Of a DNA stretch of 64,000 nt, positions 34,440 through 43,096 are shown one piece after another. A model generated the notes under the pieces. That model had not been told where the DNA came from. It did no database searches and was given only the letters and a program-made list of their open reading frames with translations. This DNA is from Nonlabens xiamenensis. Its GTDB lineage: Bacteria > Bacteroidota > Bacteroidia > Flavobacteriales > Flavobacteriaceae. The stretch spans positions 248,001 to 312,000 of the forward strand of contig NZ_RMVE01000002.1 in NCBI RefSeq assembly GCF_003865345.1. The letters are read 5' to 3'. Position 1 is the stretch's first letter. Every line of letters begins with the position of its first letter. The translations under genes and the position numbers were made by a program.

Positions 34440-36986
34440 TTAAGTCAATTTAAATTGTTCAAAATGGTGCGAGACGTGTTTTCTTTCTAACAAACTCCAC
34501 TCATAGGAAGTCAACTCCCCAAATACTGCATTTTTAGTCGTGGTTTTTGGGTGGCGTTTAAAGTAATCGAGGTATTGGTTCCGCGCTTCCAGCATGGCCA
34601 TTTTGGCTGACTCCAGGTCTGGGTGCACCAAGTCTTCCAAACCCTCTCTTTTCATCAGAGGCATCCGGAAGTTTTTGGGCATTTTTTTATAATTCCAAAG
34701 CGTAGCCGCCACTTTCTCCAAATGTTCTTCAGGAGTTGCGATCTCAAAATCCTGCTTTTGCCCACTAGCTATTCTGTAGCCTTGTTCGAGATGTTCCACC
34801 ATATGTTGCGGTGTCATGCTGCCCCATTCAGGTTGCATATCCTCTGATAAACCAGCCAATGCTGATTTGATATATGCTTCTGTGATCGTGGGGAATACGG
34901 TTTGTTTTTTCTCGACCATGGTCAGAATGGTTGCTACGGCTACCAGTGCCTCTGCTTCCTCATCGGTTTTACCATTTTCATAATCCACTGGTTCTGCATC
35001 AAAAACTTCCACATACCATTTGACAATCCCAGATGGGTGTTCCCTGCCGTTGACATCGCGCTCTCGTTTTTCTTTACAAGTCAAGCGTACATAAATAGTG
35101 TCGTTGTGGTACAGAGGTCTCAAAAAGCGAATATCTTCTAGTCCATAATTGGCTGACACCGGCCCTTTATTAGGATAAACAAAAAGTCCTGCCGCTGCGC
35201 TGATGATAAAATAGCCGTGGGCCGTACGTTTTTTAAATATGCTCCCCTCAAGACTGGTAATATCTGTATGAGCATAAAAATGATCCCAGGTCAAGTTGGC
35301 AAAATTTTGAATATCCGTATCGGTGATCGTGCGCTTGTGTGTTTCAAGTGACATTCCTGGTTGGATATCTTCATAGTGATAGGCAAACGGATGCTTATCG
35401 GTAGTTTTGTAAGCCGCATTGGGCTGATAAATTCCCGTGACTTCCGTAAGTGTTGTGGGACTACCTTGAACAGCACATCGTTGCATATAATGTTTGATCC
35501 CTCTGAGGCCTCCCATTTCCTCGCCTCCTCCTGCACGACCGGGTCCACCGTGCACTAACAAAGGTAAAGGCGAACCGTGACCCGTGGACTGGGCGGCACT
35601 TTCCTTATTCAATACCAAAATGCGTCCGTGGTGTGAAGCAGCTTCTACCGTGTACGCTTTCGCGAAAGCGTCATCTCCAGTCACCACACTACTCACCAAA
35701 GATCCTTTACCCATTTGTGCCAACTCAATGGCTTGGTCAATTCCATTATAGGGCATCAATGTACTCACTGGACCGAAAGCCTCTATTTCGTGGGCTTGGG
35801 TGTTGTTGAATGGATCATCTTCTCGCAAAAGAATTGGCGACATAAATGCACCTTTAGTCTGATCGAGTCCAACTGAATCTCCATTCAGTTGGACGCTATC
35901 TAAGTCACCATAAACCAATTGGGCAGTTTGGGTAAGTTTGTTGATCTGGTCGATCGTCACCTGGCGTTGATCCTTATTGATCAATGCGCCCATACGGGTA
36001 GATTTGGATCTCGGATCGCCGATAGCAGTACGATCCAGCTGTTTGCCTAGGGCAATTTGCACATCTTCCAATACAGGTTCAGGAACGATTATTCTTCGAA
36101 TGGCAGTACATTTTTGACCGCATTTGACCGTCATTTCTTTGCGTACTTCTTTGATAAATAAATCAAATTCGGCGGTTCCAGGGACTGCATCCTCACCCAA
36201 AACACAGGCATTCAAACTATCAGCCTCCATGGTAAAAGGTACACTTTCCTGTAGAAGTTGAGGGTGATTTTTAAGCTTACGTCCAGTGGCCGCGCTTCCA
36301 GTAAAGGTTACTACATCCTGTGATTGAACGGTATCCAGAATATTGGTGGTCAATCCTGACAACAGTTGTAAGGCACCTGGCGGCAATATTCCGCTATTGA
36401 TGATCTCGCGTACAACAGCTTCAGTCAGGAAGGCTGTTTGAGGTGCCGGCAACACCACGGCCGGCATACCTGCCATCCAGTTCACCGCACATTTTTCCAA
36501 CATTCCCCACACTGGAAAATTGAAAGCATTGATGTGTACGGCCACTCCTTTTTTAGGAACCAAGAGATGGTGGGCCATGAAGCGACCACCGCGGGAAAGA
36601 TCTATTGGCTCTCCTTCTACCGCATAGGTCTGGTCGGGAAAAAGTTTACGCAAACTGGCATTGGCAAACAGGTTTCCAAAACCTCCTTCGATATCTATCC
36701 AACTGTCCACCCTGGTAGCCCCAGTCCGATAACTAATATCGTAAAACTGTTCTTTGCGTTTAGTGAGATACAAAGCCAACTTTTTGATCATGTTCCCGCG
36801 TTGCTGGAAAGTCATATCCCTCAGTTTCTTTCCAGCATCCCTGCCGTATTGTAGCGCAGCGGGAATATCCAATCCTACTGTACTGGTGACTCCGATGACC
36901 TCACCACTCACTGCGTCATACATTTTTCTGGTGTCTTGATCGTCACCAGTTTGCCATTGGCCATTGATATAGGAAGGAAGAATCAT
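34440..36986 (-). CDS. paaZ: PaaZ, oxepin-CoA hydrolase / semialdehyde dehydrogenase, with C-terminal DUF1569-like domain
   Basis: An 848-aa protein, longer than the roughly 680 aa of E. coli PaaZ. Residues 1-515 are an aldehyde dehydrogenase (VTFTGSAATGRKL cofactor motif, EADSLN with the general-base Glu, catalytic Cys in VKCGQKCTAI near 292). Residues about 530-690 are a MaoC-like hydratase (FANLTWDHFYAHTD, KRTAHGYFIISAAAGLFV). Together these open the oxepin-CoA ring and oxidise the aldehyde in phenylacetate degradation. From about 690 an additional 150-residue domain has MTPQHMVEHLEQG and ERKHVSHHFEQF, the histidine pattern of DUF1569/DinB-like folds. A palindrome copy at 35656 encodes DAFAKAY. 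An ACTAAC-type operator and a hairpin lie upstream. paaABCDE are absent from this window. Confidence 0.9.
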   Translation of the reverse strand: MILPSYINGQWQTGDDQDTRKMYDAVSGEVIGVTSTVGLDIPAALQYGRDAGKKLRDMTFQQRGNMIKKLALYLTKRKEQFYDISYRTGATRVDSWIDIEGGFGNLFANASLRKLFPDQTYAVEGEPIDLSRGGRFMAHHLLVPKKGVAVHINAFNFPVWGMLEKCAVNWMAGMPAVVLPAPQTAFLTEAVVREIINSGILPPGALQLLSGLTTNILDTVQSQDVVTFTGSAATGRKLKNHPQLLQESVPFTMEADSLNACVLGEDAVPGTAEFDLFIKEVRKEMTVKCGQKCTAIRRIIVPEPVLEDVQIALGKQLDRTAIGDPRSKSTRMGALINKDQRQVTIDQINKLTQTAQLVYGDLDSVQLNGDSVGLDQTKGAFMSPILLREDDPFNNTQAHEIEAFGPVSTLMPYNGIDQAIELAQMGKGSLVSSVVTGDDAFAKAYTVEAASHHGRILVLNKESAAQSTGHGSPLPLLVHGGPGRAGGGEEMGGLRGIKHYMQRCAVQGSPTTLTEVTGIYQPNAAYKTTDKHPFAYHYEDIQPGMSLETHKRTITDTDIQNFANLTWDHFYAHTDITSLEGSIFKKRTAHGYFIISAAAGLFVYPNKGPVSANYGLEDIRFLRPLYHNDTIYVRLTCKEKRERDVNGREHPSGIVKWYVEVFDAEPVDYENGKTDEEAEALVAVATILTMVEKKQTVFPTITEAYIKSALAGLSEDMQPEWGSMTPQHMVEHLEQGYRIASGQKQDFEIATPEEHLEKVAATLWNYKKMPKNFRMPLMKREGLEDLVHPDLESAKMAMLEARNQYLDYFKRHPKTTTKNAVFGELTSYEWSLLERKHVSHHFEQFKLT
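35656..35669. repeat. 14-bp palindrome GCTTTCGCGAAAGC (copy 7)
   Basis: Perfect, 16 bp with flanks. It lies in paaZ, read as DAFAKAY in the dehydrogenase domain. Confidence 0.95.
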
Positions 36987-37005
36987 AATTGTTTATTTAG
37001 AGCTG

Positions 37006-37023
37006 ATTCCTTTAAAAAGGAAT
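37006..37023 (-). promoter_or_regulatory. inverted repeat in paaZ leader
   Basis: ATTCCTTTAAAAAGGAAT, a perfect 8-bp inverted repeat with a 2-bp centre, about 20-37 bp upstream of the paaZ ATG. It could be an operator or a leader hairpin. Confidence 0.4.
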
Positions 37024-37090
37024 TAAAAATAATCATCAAAACACAAGGAATATCCTTAAAATACGAAAATAATAAAATGATAATTGCCAA

Positions 37091-37106
37091 ACTAACAATC
37101 GTTAGT
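37091..37106. promoter_or_regulatory. palindromic operator ACTAACAATCGTTAGT upstream of paaZ
   Basis: 6-bp arms with a 4-bp centre, about 105 bp upstream of the paaZ ATG. It has the same arms as the site upstream of E2 (28327-28342), suggesting one regulator (probably TetR family) for both genes. Confidence 0.6.
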
Positions 37107-37370
37107 ATGTTTCCAAACAGCTGTTTCTCCTATCTCTTGCATCCTATAGCTTAACAAGTTGATAAAATTTCAGTTCTTTCTACAAAATCGTAATCTTATT
37201 CCTACGATAATCATCGGACTCAAGCTAAGCCTCTTATTTTTTAATCGATATACGGCAACCATATTTCATCAAAACTCACTGATCAACGTTTTTAAACACT
37301 CGTTCATCTATTTGACCTCCTTCAGCTTTATTTTTTTATCACCCTGCCTAAAGAAGCTAGAATTTTGATT

Positions 37371-37687
37371 TATCAAATTGTTAACCTCAACATAGCTTCA
37401 TCCACTGGCGGGACTGATGTAGAAGTTATGGATGGTGTGGTGTATACAATAAGAGCACTTTCTTATTTCTTCCAGTGGCTGATAGCAAGGGCCGATTCAA
37501 TGCATGGCAACTGAACGAACAAGGTACTTTTGAAGTTACTGCCAACATAAGTTTAGAATTGGACGACAGGTTCTCTGGAACGGCTACGATGCAGGCACAG
37601 GTTAAAATCAACAAAACCCAAAATAACGGAACAGTTTATTTAAGGGATGCCCAAGGATCATCAGTATTTATTGAAAGATTGCGATAA
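37371..37687 (+). pseudogene. decayed C1q-like surface protein fragment
   Basis: Two frames must be joined. The first, at 37371-37452 or so, gives VNLNIASSTGGTDVEV..VVYTI; a frameshift near 37450-37470 follows, then FLPVADSKGRFNAWQLNEQG in the second frame, ending SSVFIERLR at 37687. The end matches the C-terminus (SNVFIERLR) of the intact secreted protein at 10769-11899, and the strand pattern before it is similar (EQGTFEVTANISLEL against GGRYRFTVNLSFES). The region equivalent to HSTAYIRS...VVQEAA is missing, so an internal deletion is also present. No signal peptide or promoter remains. Confidence 0.6.
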
Positions 37688-37759
37688 GGACGCAGCGCAA
37701 AATCATTCTGTAGATTCAAGCCAAGGAGGTCAGGGCTTACCTACAACGAGTCAATCAAC

Positions 37760-38971
37760 CTAGAGATGAGGATTTTCAATCACCATAGCATAACCTTGAC
37801 CAACTCCCACACACATGGTGATCAGGGCATATCGCTTTCGCGAAAGCGATAATTCCAGCGCAGCCGTATAAGCCAGTCTAGCTCCAGTCATTCCCAATGG
37901 ATGTCCGATGGCGATACTCCCGCCATTGGGATTGATACGTTTATCATCGTCGGCCAGCCCCCACTGTCTGGTACATGCCAATGCCTGCGAAGCAAACGCT
38001 TCATTGAGTTCGATAATATCCATGTCGGCCATCGTCAACCCAGCTTTTTCTAAAGCTTGATTACTGGCTTGAACCGGCCCTATACCCATAATGCGTGGTT
38101 CTACACCTACCACAGCACTAGAAAGAATTTTTGCCTTTGGTGTCAGTCCATATTGTTGAACGGCATCTTCACTGGCGACCAGAACAGCGGCTGCACCATC
38201 ATTAAGTCCGCTGGAGTTTCCTGCGGTCACAGAGCCGTCTTTTTTAAACGCAGGACGTAATTTGGCCAGCACTTCTTTTGTGGTCGTAGGCTTAATGAAT
38301 TCATCCTGATCAAAAATGATAGGGTCCTTTTTGCGTCTGGGTATTTCTACGGCTACGATCTCTTTGGCCAACCTTCCAGAGTTTTGGGCTGCGGTAGCCT
38401 TTTGTTGGGACCAGGCGGCAAATGCATCCTGATCTTCTCTAGAAATATCAAATTTTTCCACCAGATTCTCGGCCGTATTCCCCATACCGTCAGTTCCGTA
38501 CATTTCGGCCATTTTGTGATTGACAAACCTCCAGCCAAAACTGCTGTCATACATCTTACTATCGTTTCCAAAAGCACTGCTAGGTTTTGCAATCACATAC
38601 GGCCCACGTGTCATGTTCTCCACCCCTCCACAAACAAACAATTCTCCATCACCCGTCTGTATAGCTCTATGGGCATGGACGATAGCGCTCAATCCAGAAC
38701 TACATAGTCTGTTGACGGTCTCACCAGGCACTGAATAAGGGAGCCCAGCCAGTAAACCAGCCATACGCGCTACATTGCGATTATCTTCCCCTGCCTGGTT
38801 GGCACATCCCATGATTACATCGGCATAAGCCTCTTGAGGAACCTCAGGATTTTTTTCTACCAAGGTTTTTATGACCAAGGCCGCCAGATCATCTGGACGA
38901 ATGGTGGAAAGGCCTCCTTTGTAATTTCCGATCGGCGTTCTGATTCCGTCAACGATATAAGTGTTCTTCAT
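37760..38971 (-). CDS. thiolase, acetyl-CoA C-acyltransferase
   Basis: A 403-aa thiolase with the nucleophile Cys in [11 protein letters not shown] (near 90), [26 protein letters not shown] and the second Cys in CVGVGQG (near 389). It cleaves 3-oxoacyl-CoA. In the paa context it could be PaaJ/PcaF, acting on 3-oxoadipyl-CoA, but fatty acid oxidation or branched-chain catabolism is also possible. It is divided from paaZ by the pseudogene and is the last gene of a minus-strand run with DUF389 and manC. A palindrome copy at 37834 encodes LSLSRKRY near the C-terminus. Confidence 0.88.
   Translation of the reverse strand: MKNTYIVDGIRTPIGNYKGGLSTIRPDDLAALVIKTLVEKNPEVPQEAYADVIMGCANQAGEDNRNVARMAGLLAGLPYSVPGETVNRLCSSGLSAIVHAHRAIQTGDGELFVCGGVENMTRGPYVIAKPSSAFGNDSKMYDSSFGWRFVNHKMAEMYGTDGMGNTAENLVEKFDISREDQDAFAAWSQQKATAAQNSGRLAKEIVAVEIPRRKKDPIIFDQDEFIKPTTTKEVLAKLRPAFKKDGSVTAGNSSGLNDGAAAVLVASEDAVQQYGLTPKAKILSSAVVGVEPRIMGIGPVQASNQALEKAGLTMADMDIIELNEAFASQALACTRQWGLADDDKRINPNGGSIAIGHPLGMTGARLAYTAALELSLSRKRYALITMCVGVGQGYAMVIENPHL
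37834..37847. repeat. 14-bp palindrome GCTTTCGCGAAAGC (copy 8)
   Basis: Perfect, 16 bp with flanks. It lies in the thiolase gene, read as LSLSRKRY, the third frame. Confidence 0.95.
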
Positions 38972-38999
38972 AAGTGATGTACTAAATGGAAAAAAGCTT

Positions 39000-40454
39000 T
39001 TAAGATTTGGTCTGGTTTCCTTCTTTCAAGGCTTGTTCTTTTTCTTCGATTTTTAATCGGTCGGACTTCATTCTATATTGCAACCATCCAAACATGGTTG
39101 CTGACAATTCTTTTTTACGGGTATCAGGTAACAGGCTGTCCTTAAAAATAATGGTGAATACATCAGTAGTATCGTACTGTTGGGTGATAAAATCTTTGGA
39201 AACCACCGGAGCATAAGACATTTCTTTTAATTCTGGGTACAACAATGCAGCCTCCTCAGTAATCACTTCTAGCTCCTGGGATCGCTTACTCACGGCACGT
39301 AGTTCATCTTCTAATGCAGCAATACGTTGATCCTTGTTTTGGATTAGTTTGATATCATTGATTCGCTCCTCCTGTAATTTTTCGAATTCCTCATTGTTGT
39401 CGGCCATTATGGTGCGACTTCCTTGATAAAATTCAATGTTGGAATTCTCAAATCGTTCCATTCGATAAAACTTGGCTTCCCAATCTGTAATTACATGCTG
39501 GGGGACTTCCTGTCCTAAAAGTACCACATCCAATCTTTTGGTCTCTTGGTTCCATTCTGATTGTGCCCTTACTCCAGGATAGCTTACATTTTCTTCCACA
39601 AATTTTCTTGCCGCAATCTGATACTGTTGTTTTTGATAGAGCTGGACAAAGAAATAGATACTGGGAGCCAATACAACGATACCAACAAAAGCGGCAATTC
39701 TAGCTGTTCTTTTTCTTTTGGCTTCATTGGCATAGCGTACCATGGGGAATCTCAAAAACTTACATACCAGATAGGTGGACAAGGCAATAAAAACTGCATT
39801 GATACAAAACAAATACATCGCTCCACCTAATATACTTAGTTCACCGATGGCAATACCATAACCTGCCGTACATAAAGGTGGCATCAACGCCGTAGCGATG
39901 GCTACTCCTGCGATAGCATTGGAAATGGTTCCTTTTTTGGCTTTGGCAACAATCAGTGCCAAGCCACCAAAAATAGCCACCAATACATCCAGAATATTAG
40001 GTTCTGTACGCGCAGCTAATTCGTCATTGATCTCCTTGATCGGAGAAATAAAGAAATAAAGCGTAGCCGTTATCAGTGAAAGTCCCACCATTACCCCTAA
40101 ATTGATCAGGGACCTCCTCAACATTTTGTTGTCGTTGATAGCCGTTCCCAATCCCATACCTACGATAGGACCCATGAGTGGAGAAATAAGCATCGCTCCT
40201 ATGACTACTGCAGTAGAATCGGCGTTTAAACCTATCGAGGCTACCATTATGGAAAATATCAAGATCCAGGCATTGTGTCCTTGAAAGGAAATGTCTTTAC
40301 GAACAGATTCAATGGTCTCATTGCGGTCAGAGTCTTGGCGTATATCCAGCAAATCCCTTAGGAATGCCGTGACATTATCCCATATCCCGTATATCTTTTG
40401 TTGGTTTTCTTCCAACAAGTTATCCTCTGCATTGTTGTAATTGTGGTCTTCCAT
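39000..40454 (-). CDS. DUF389 membrane protein
   Basis: A 484-aa protein with a transmembrane core at about 55-275. The pattern MVASIGLNADSTAVVIGAMLISPLMGPIVGMG is the signature of the DUF389/TIGR00341 family, followed by SNAIAGVAIATALMPPLCTAGYG. The C-terminal 200 residues are soluble and partly coiled coil (about 355-400). Its function is unknown; a transport or sensing role has been suggested for the family on structure alone. Its start shares one base with the stop of the mannose-1-phosphate guanylyltransferase gene, and it is followed 28 bp later by the thiolase. Confidence 0.87.
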   Translation of the reverse strand: MEDHNYNNAEDNLLEENQQKIYGIWDNVTAFLRDLLDIRQDSDRNETIESVRKDISFQGHNAWILIFSIMVASIGLNADSTAVVIGAMLISPLMGPIVGMGLGTAINDNKMLRRSLINLGVMVGLSLITATLYFFISPIKEINDELAARTEPNILDVLVAIFGGLALIVAKAKKGTISNAIAGVAIATALMPPLCTAGYGIAIGELSILGGAMYLFCINAVFIALSTYLVCKFLRFPMVRYANEAKRKRTARIAAFVGIVVLAPSIYFFVQLYQKQQYQIAARKFVEENVSYPGVRAQSEWNQETKRLDVVLLGQEVPQHVITDWEAKFYRMERFENSNIEFYQGSRTIMADNNEEFEKLQEERINDIKLIQNKDQRIAALEDELRAVSKRSQELEVITEEAALLYPELKEMSYAPVVSKDFITQQYDTTDVFTIIFKDSLLPDTRKKELSATMFGWLQYRMKSDRLKIEEKEQALKEGNQTKS

Positions 40455-41533
40455 TATCCAATAGCATCGCCATATTTTTCCATGGCCTGATTTCTTATTT
40501 GTTTGATGTCTTGTTCGGCAGATTTGGGAATAATCATTAAGATATCATCCTCTTCCACCACGATCATATCTTGCAAGCCTTGCACAATTACCTTTTTACC
40601 CTCTGTAGTTCGGATCATATTGCCTTGCGAACTAATTTGTGTGACACTGGCATTGACGATGGCATTGTCAGATTGGTTTTTGTCCAGTTGCTGATAGAGT
40701 GATCCCCAGGTACCCAGGTCATTCCAAATAAATTGAGCAGGTAACACATACACCTGATCACTCTCTTCCATGATCGCATAATCTACAGAGATGTTATCTG
40801 CTTCCGTGTAATGCGTAGCCAACCAGTCCTTTTCAAATTCTGTATTGAGCTTGGGTAAACCTGTCGCAAACAACATACTCATTTTAGGTTGCGCTTTCGC
40901 GAAAGCGGCCACTACTGCGGCGGCTTTCCAGACAAAAATCCCTGCATTCCACAAAAAATTGCCAGCCATGAGAAAGGATTCTGCTGTTTCCAGATCTGGC
41001 TTCTCGCGAAATTGTGAAACCTTTTTGACCACATCACCTGAACTATCATATTCGATATATCCGTACCCAGTGTTGGCTGAAATGGGCTTGATCCCCAGGG
41101 TTAGTAAGGCAGAGGGATGCTTCTGACAAAACCCAAAGGCAGTATCAAGGTCACGTTCAAACATTTCTTGATCTGGGATATAATGATCGCTGGGAGCGAC
41201 TACGATTGAGGCCTCAGGATTGATCTTTTGGATTTTGAGAGCCGCCAGCAATATGCAAGGAGCAGTATTGCGCATGGCAGGTTCAGCAACAATCTGATTG
41301 GATTTTATTTGAGGTAATTGTTCCTGTACCAGATCTACATAATCCATATTAGTCAACACAAAAATCTGTGAAACTGGCACTTGTCTAGACAATCGATCAA
41401 AAGTCATTTGAAGCAAGGATTTCCCTTGTCCCAGCATATCGTGAAATTGTTTGGGAAAGGACTGCCTGCTCACCGGCCAGAACCTAGATCCTACTCCTCC
41501 GGCCATAATGACCGCAAACTTGTCATTTTTCAT
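40454..41533 (-). CDS. manC: mannose-1-phosphate guanylyltransferase
   Basis: A 359-aa nucleotidyltransferase with the N-terminal signature MAGGVGSRFWPVSRQSFPKQF (nucleotide binding), VAPSDHYI (metal-binding Asp) and FREKPDLETA. It forms GDP-mannose from mannose-1-phosphate and GTP for surface polysaccharide. The isomerase half of bifunctional ManC/AlgA (about 470 aa) is absent, so it is the short form. It overlaps the SprT-like gene by 4 bp upstream and DUF389 by 1 bp downstream. A palindrome copy at 40893 encodes AAFAKAQ. Confidence 0.92.
   Translation of the reverse strand: MKNDKFAVIMAGGVGSRFWPVSRQSFPKQFHDMLGQGKSLLQMTFDRLSRQVPVSQIFVLTNMDYVDLVQEQLPQIKSNQIVAEPAMRNTAPCILLAALKIQKINPEASIVVAPSDHYIPDQEMFERDLDTAFGFCQKHPSALLTLGIKPISANTGYGYIEYDSSGDVVKKVSQFREKPDLETAESFLMAGNFLWNAGIFVWKAAAVVAAFAKAQPKMSMLFATGLPKLNTEFEKDWLATHYTEADNISVDYAIMEESDQVYVLPAQFIWNDLGTWGSLYQQLDKNQSDNAIVNASVTQISSQGNMIRTTEGKKVIVQGLQDMIVVEEDDILMIIPKSAEQDIKQIRNQAMEKYGDAIG
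40893..40906. repeat. 14-bp palindrome GCTTTCGCGAAAGC (copy 9)
   Basis: Perfect, 16 bp with flanks. It lies in manC, read as VAAFAKAQ. Confidence 0.95.
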
Positions 41534-42129
41534 AGGTTTTTCAATAATTCTACCTGTGCGTTGGGTTGAAACAAATAGATTCTACCCGTTTCTATCTCGA
41601 CACATTGATACCTCTTTCGTAGCTTGTTTCCTTTTTGATACTTCCGCCCGTTGGGGCCTAGAAAAAGTGCGCCCTTTTGAATCTCAAAGATATAGCTTTT
41701 ATCAGTGTTTGCATCGTAGGATTTAAGCGCTACACTCAACATAGCATCCGTATCGCTGCTGGCTTTTGGATTCTTAAAATGTCTGGCCAGGACAGGAAGG
41801 AGATCGGCAGGAAAAATATCTGGGCGCAAAAATGGTAACATCATATGTTTGAAGGTATGCTTCCATTCCTGGCCATGTGGTTTGATCTGTCTTCCGTATT
41901 TTTTAAAGGCCACCAGATGAGCTAGCTCATGGACCAGGGTAACCAAAAACCTGTACTTATTGAGATTGGCGTTAACCGTGATCGAATGTGATCCATCGGT
42001 ATTCCTGCGATAATCTCCATGTCTGGTCTTTCTTTCTCTGACAATTTTGAGATGAACCTCATGCATTTCCAGCAAGGCGGTCAAGGGAGCCACAGCCAAT
42101 TGAGGTAGATATTGTTGTAAAACACTCAT
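41530..42129 (-). CDS. SprT-like zinc metalloprotease domain protein
   Basis: A 199-aa protein with the zinc motif HELAH in VTLVHELAHLVAFKKYG (near 88) and a third ligand His in PHGQEWKHTFKHMM, as in SprT-like/Spartan domains. The C-terminal 90 residues, with GPNGRKYQKGNKLRKRYQCVE, look like a nucleic acid or zinc-ribbon tail, although Cys are scarce. The role may be DNA-protein crosslink repair by analogy with eukaryotic Spartan, but bacterial members are poorly studied. It is the first gene of the manC operon and is divergent from the LOG-family gene. Confidence 0.82.
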   Translation of the reverse strand: MSVLQQYLPQLAVAPLTALLEMHEVHLKIVRERKTRHGDYRRNTDGSHSITVNANLNKYRFLVTLVHELAHLVAFKKYGRQIKPHGQEWKHTFKHMMLPFLRPDIFPADLLPVLARHFKNPKASSDTDAMLSVALKSYDANTDKSYIFEIQKGALFLGPNGRKYQKGNKLRKRYQCVEIETGRIYLFQPNAQVELLKNL

Positions 42130-42235
42130 AAGGAACTGCGATAATACAGAATTACACCAGCACCTTCAAGCGCAGGTCAACCTATTTATTAACTTAAAAA
42201 ATATAGAAAATCTTATAAAATAGGTCTGTTGTGGT

Positions 42236-42243
42236 TATGTTTG
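42236..42243 (+). promoter_or_regulatory. candidate -7 promoter element for the LOG-family gene
   Basis: TATGTTTG fits TAnnTTTG and lies 43 bp upstream of the ATG at 42286. No TTG is correctly spaced at -33. Confidence 0.35.
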
Positions 42244-42285
42244 CTTTGATCGGTGATCAACCGACGTAAAATAGAAGAAAAACGA

Positions 42286-42975
42286 ATGAGAAAAGAAGTG
42301 AGAGAAAAAGGTTGGAATGACCTGAAGACCAATGATAGCTGGGCCACGTTTAAAATATTGTCTGAATTTGTCATGGGATTTGAACGCATGAGCAGGATAG
42401 GTCCATGTGTATCCATCTTTGGAAGTGCCCGATTAAAACCAGACAATAAATACTACCAACTAGCCACAGAAATTGCCCAGAAAATCGTTGAAAATGGTTA
42501 TGGAGTAATCACTGGAGGTGGACCAGGAGTTATGGAAGCCGGTAACAAAGGTGCTCACCTGGCCGGCGGAACTTCGGTAGGATTGAACATTGCCCTGCCG
42601 TTTGAGCAGCATGACAATCCTTATATCGACCATGACAAGAGCCTGGATTTTGATTACTTCTTTGCCCGTAAAGTAATGTTTGTGAAGTATTCCCAAGGCT
42701 TTGTAGTGATGCCTGGCGGCTTTGGAACATTGGATGAATTGTTTGAAGCCATTACATTGATACAAACTAAAAAAATCGCTAAATTCCCTATCATACTTGT
42801 GGGCACCGAGTTCTGGGAAGGACTCCTGGATTGGGTGAAATCAACGCTAGATAAAAAATTCTTTACCATCAGCCCAGAAGACATTGACCTCTTGCATTTG
42901 GTAGACACCAGTGAGGAGGCGGTACAGATCATCAATGAATTCTATGCCAAATATAGTCTGAGTCCTAATTTTTAA
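42286..42975 (+). CDS. LOG family / TIGR00730 Rossmann-fold protein
   Basis: The open frame begins at GTG 42253, but ATG 42286 (MRKEVREKGWNDLKT) lies a suitable distance after the -7 element and gives the usual N-terminus, for 229 aa. Features are SIFGSARLKPDN, the family signature GGGPGVMEAGNKGA and PGGFGTLDELFE. LOG proteins cleave cytokinin ribotides or related nucleotide monophosphates to base and ribose-5-phosphate. In bacteria of this type the physiological substrate is uncertain. The gene is monocistronic, 120 bp upstream of the M1-like protein gene. Confidence 0.85.
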   Translation: MRKEVREKGWNDLKTNDSWATFKILSEFVMGFERMSRIGPCVSIFGSARLKPDNKYYQLATEIAQKIVENGYGVITGGGPGVMEAGNKGAHLAGGTSVGLNIALPFEQHDNPYIDHDKSLDFDYFFARKVMFVKYSQGFVVMPGGFGTLDELFEAITLIQTKKIAKFPIILVGTEFWEGLLDWVKSTLDKKFFTISPEDIDLLHLVDTSEEAVQIINEFYAKYSLSPNF

Positions 42976-43096
42976 TCGCAAAACCGCTGTGATCTTTTTG
43001 GTAGATTGCGCAATATCCACGTGAACTCTGCGCTTTATATTTAGGTCATAACCACTGAAGAACTTACACGATCCAACCGAAAGCAATTATCACTCT

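Larger units (their letters stand above)
36987..37370. other. intergenic region upstream of paaZ
   Basis: AT-rich. It holds the ACTAAC-N4-GTTAGT operator (37091-37106) and an inverted repeat in the paaZ leader (37006-37023). No gene is supported. The frame starting at 37159 looks like chance (Phe, Leu and Ile runs, no homology pattern). Confidence 0.6.

Noticed and set aside
37159-37368. 69-codon frame upstream of the pseudogene
   Set aside because: Its Phe/Leu/Ile-rich composition in AT-rich intergenic DNA and lack of any motif suggest chance.
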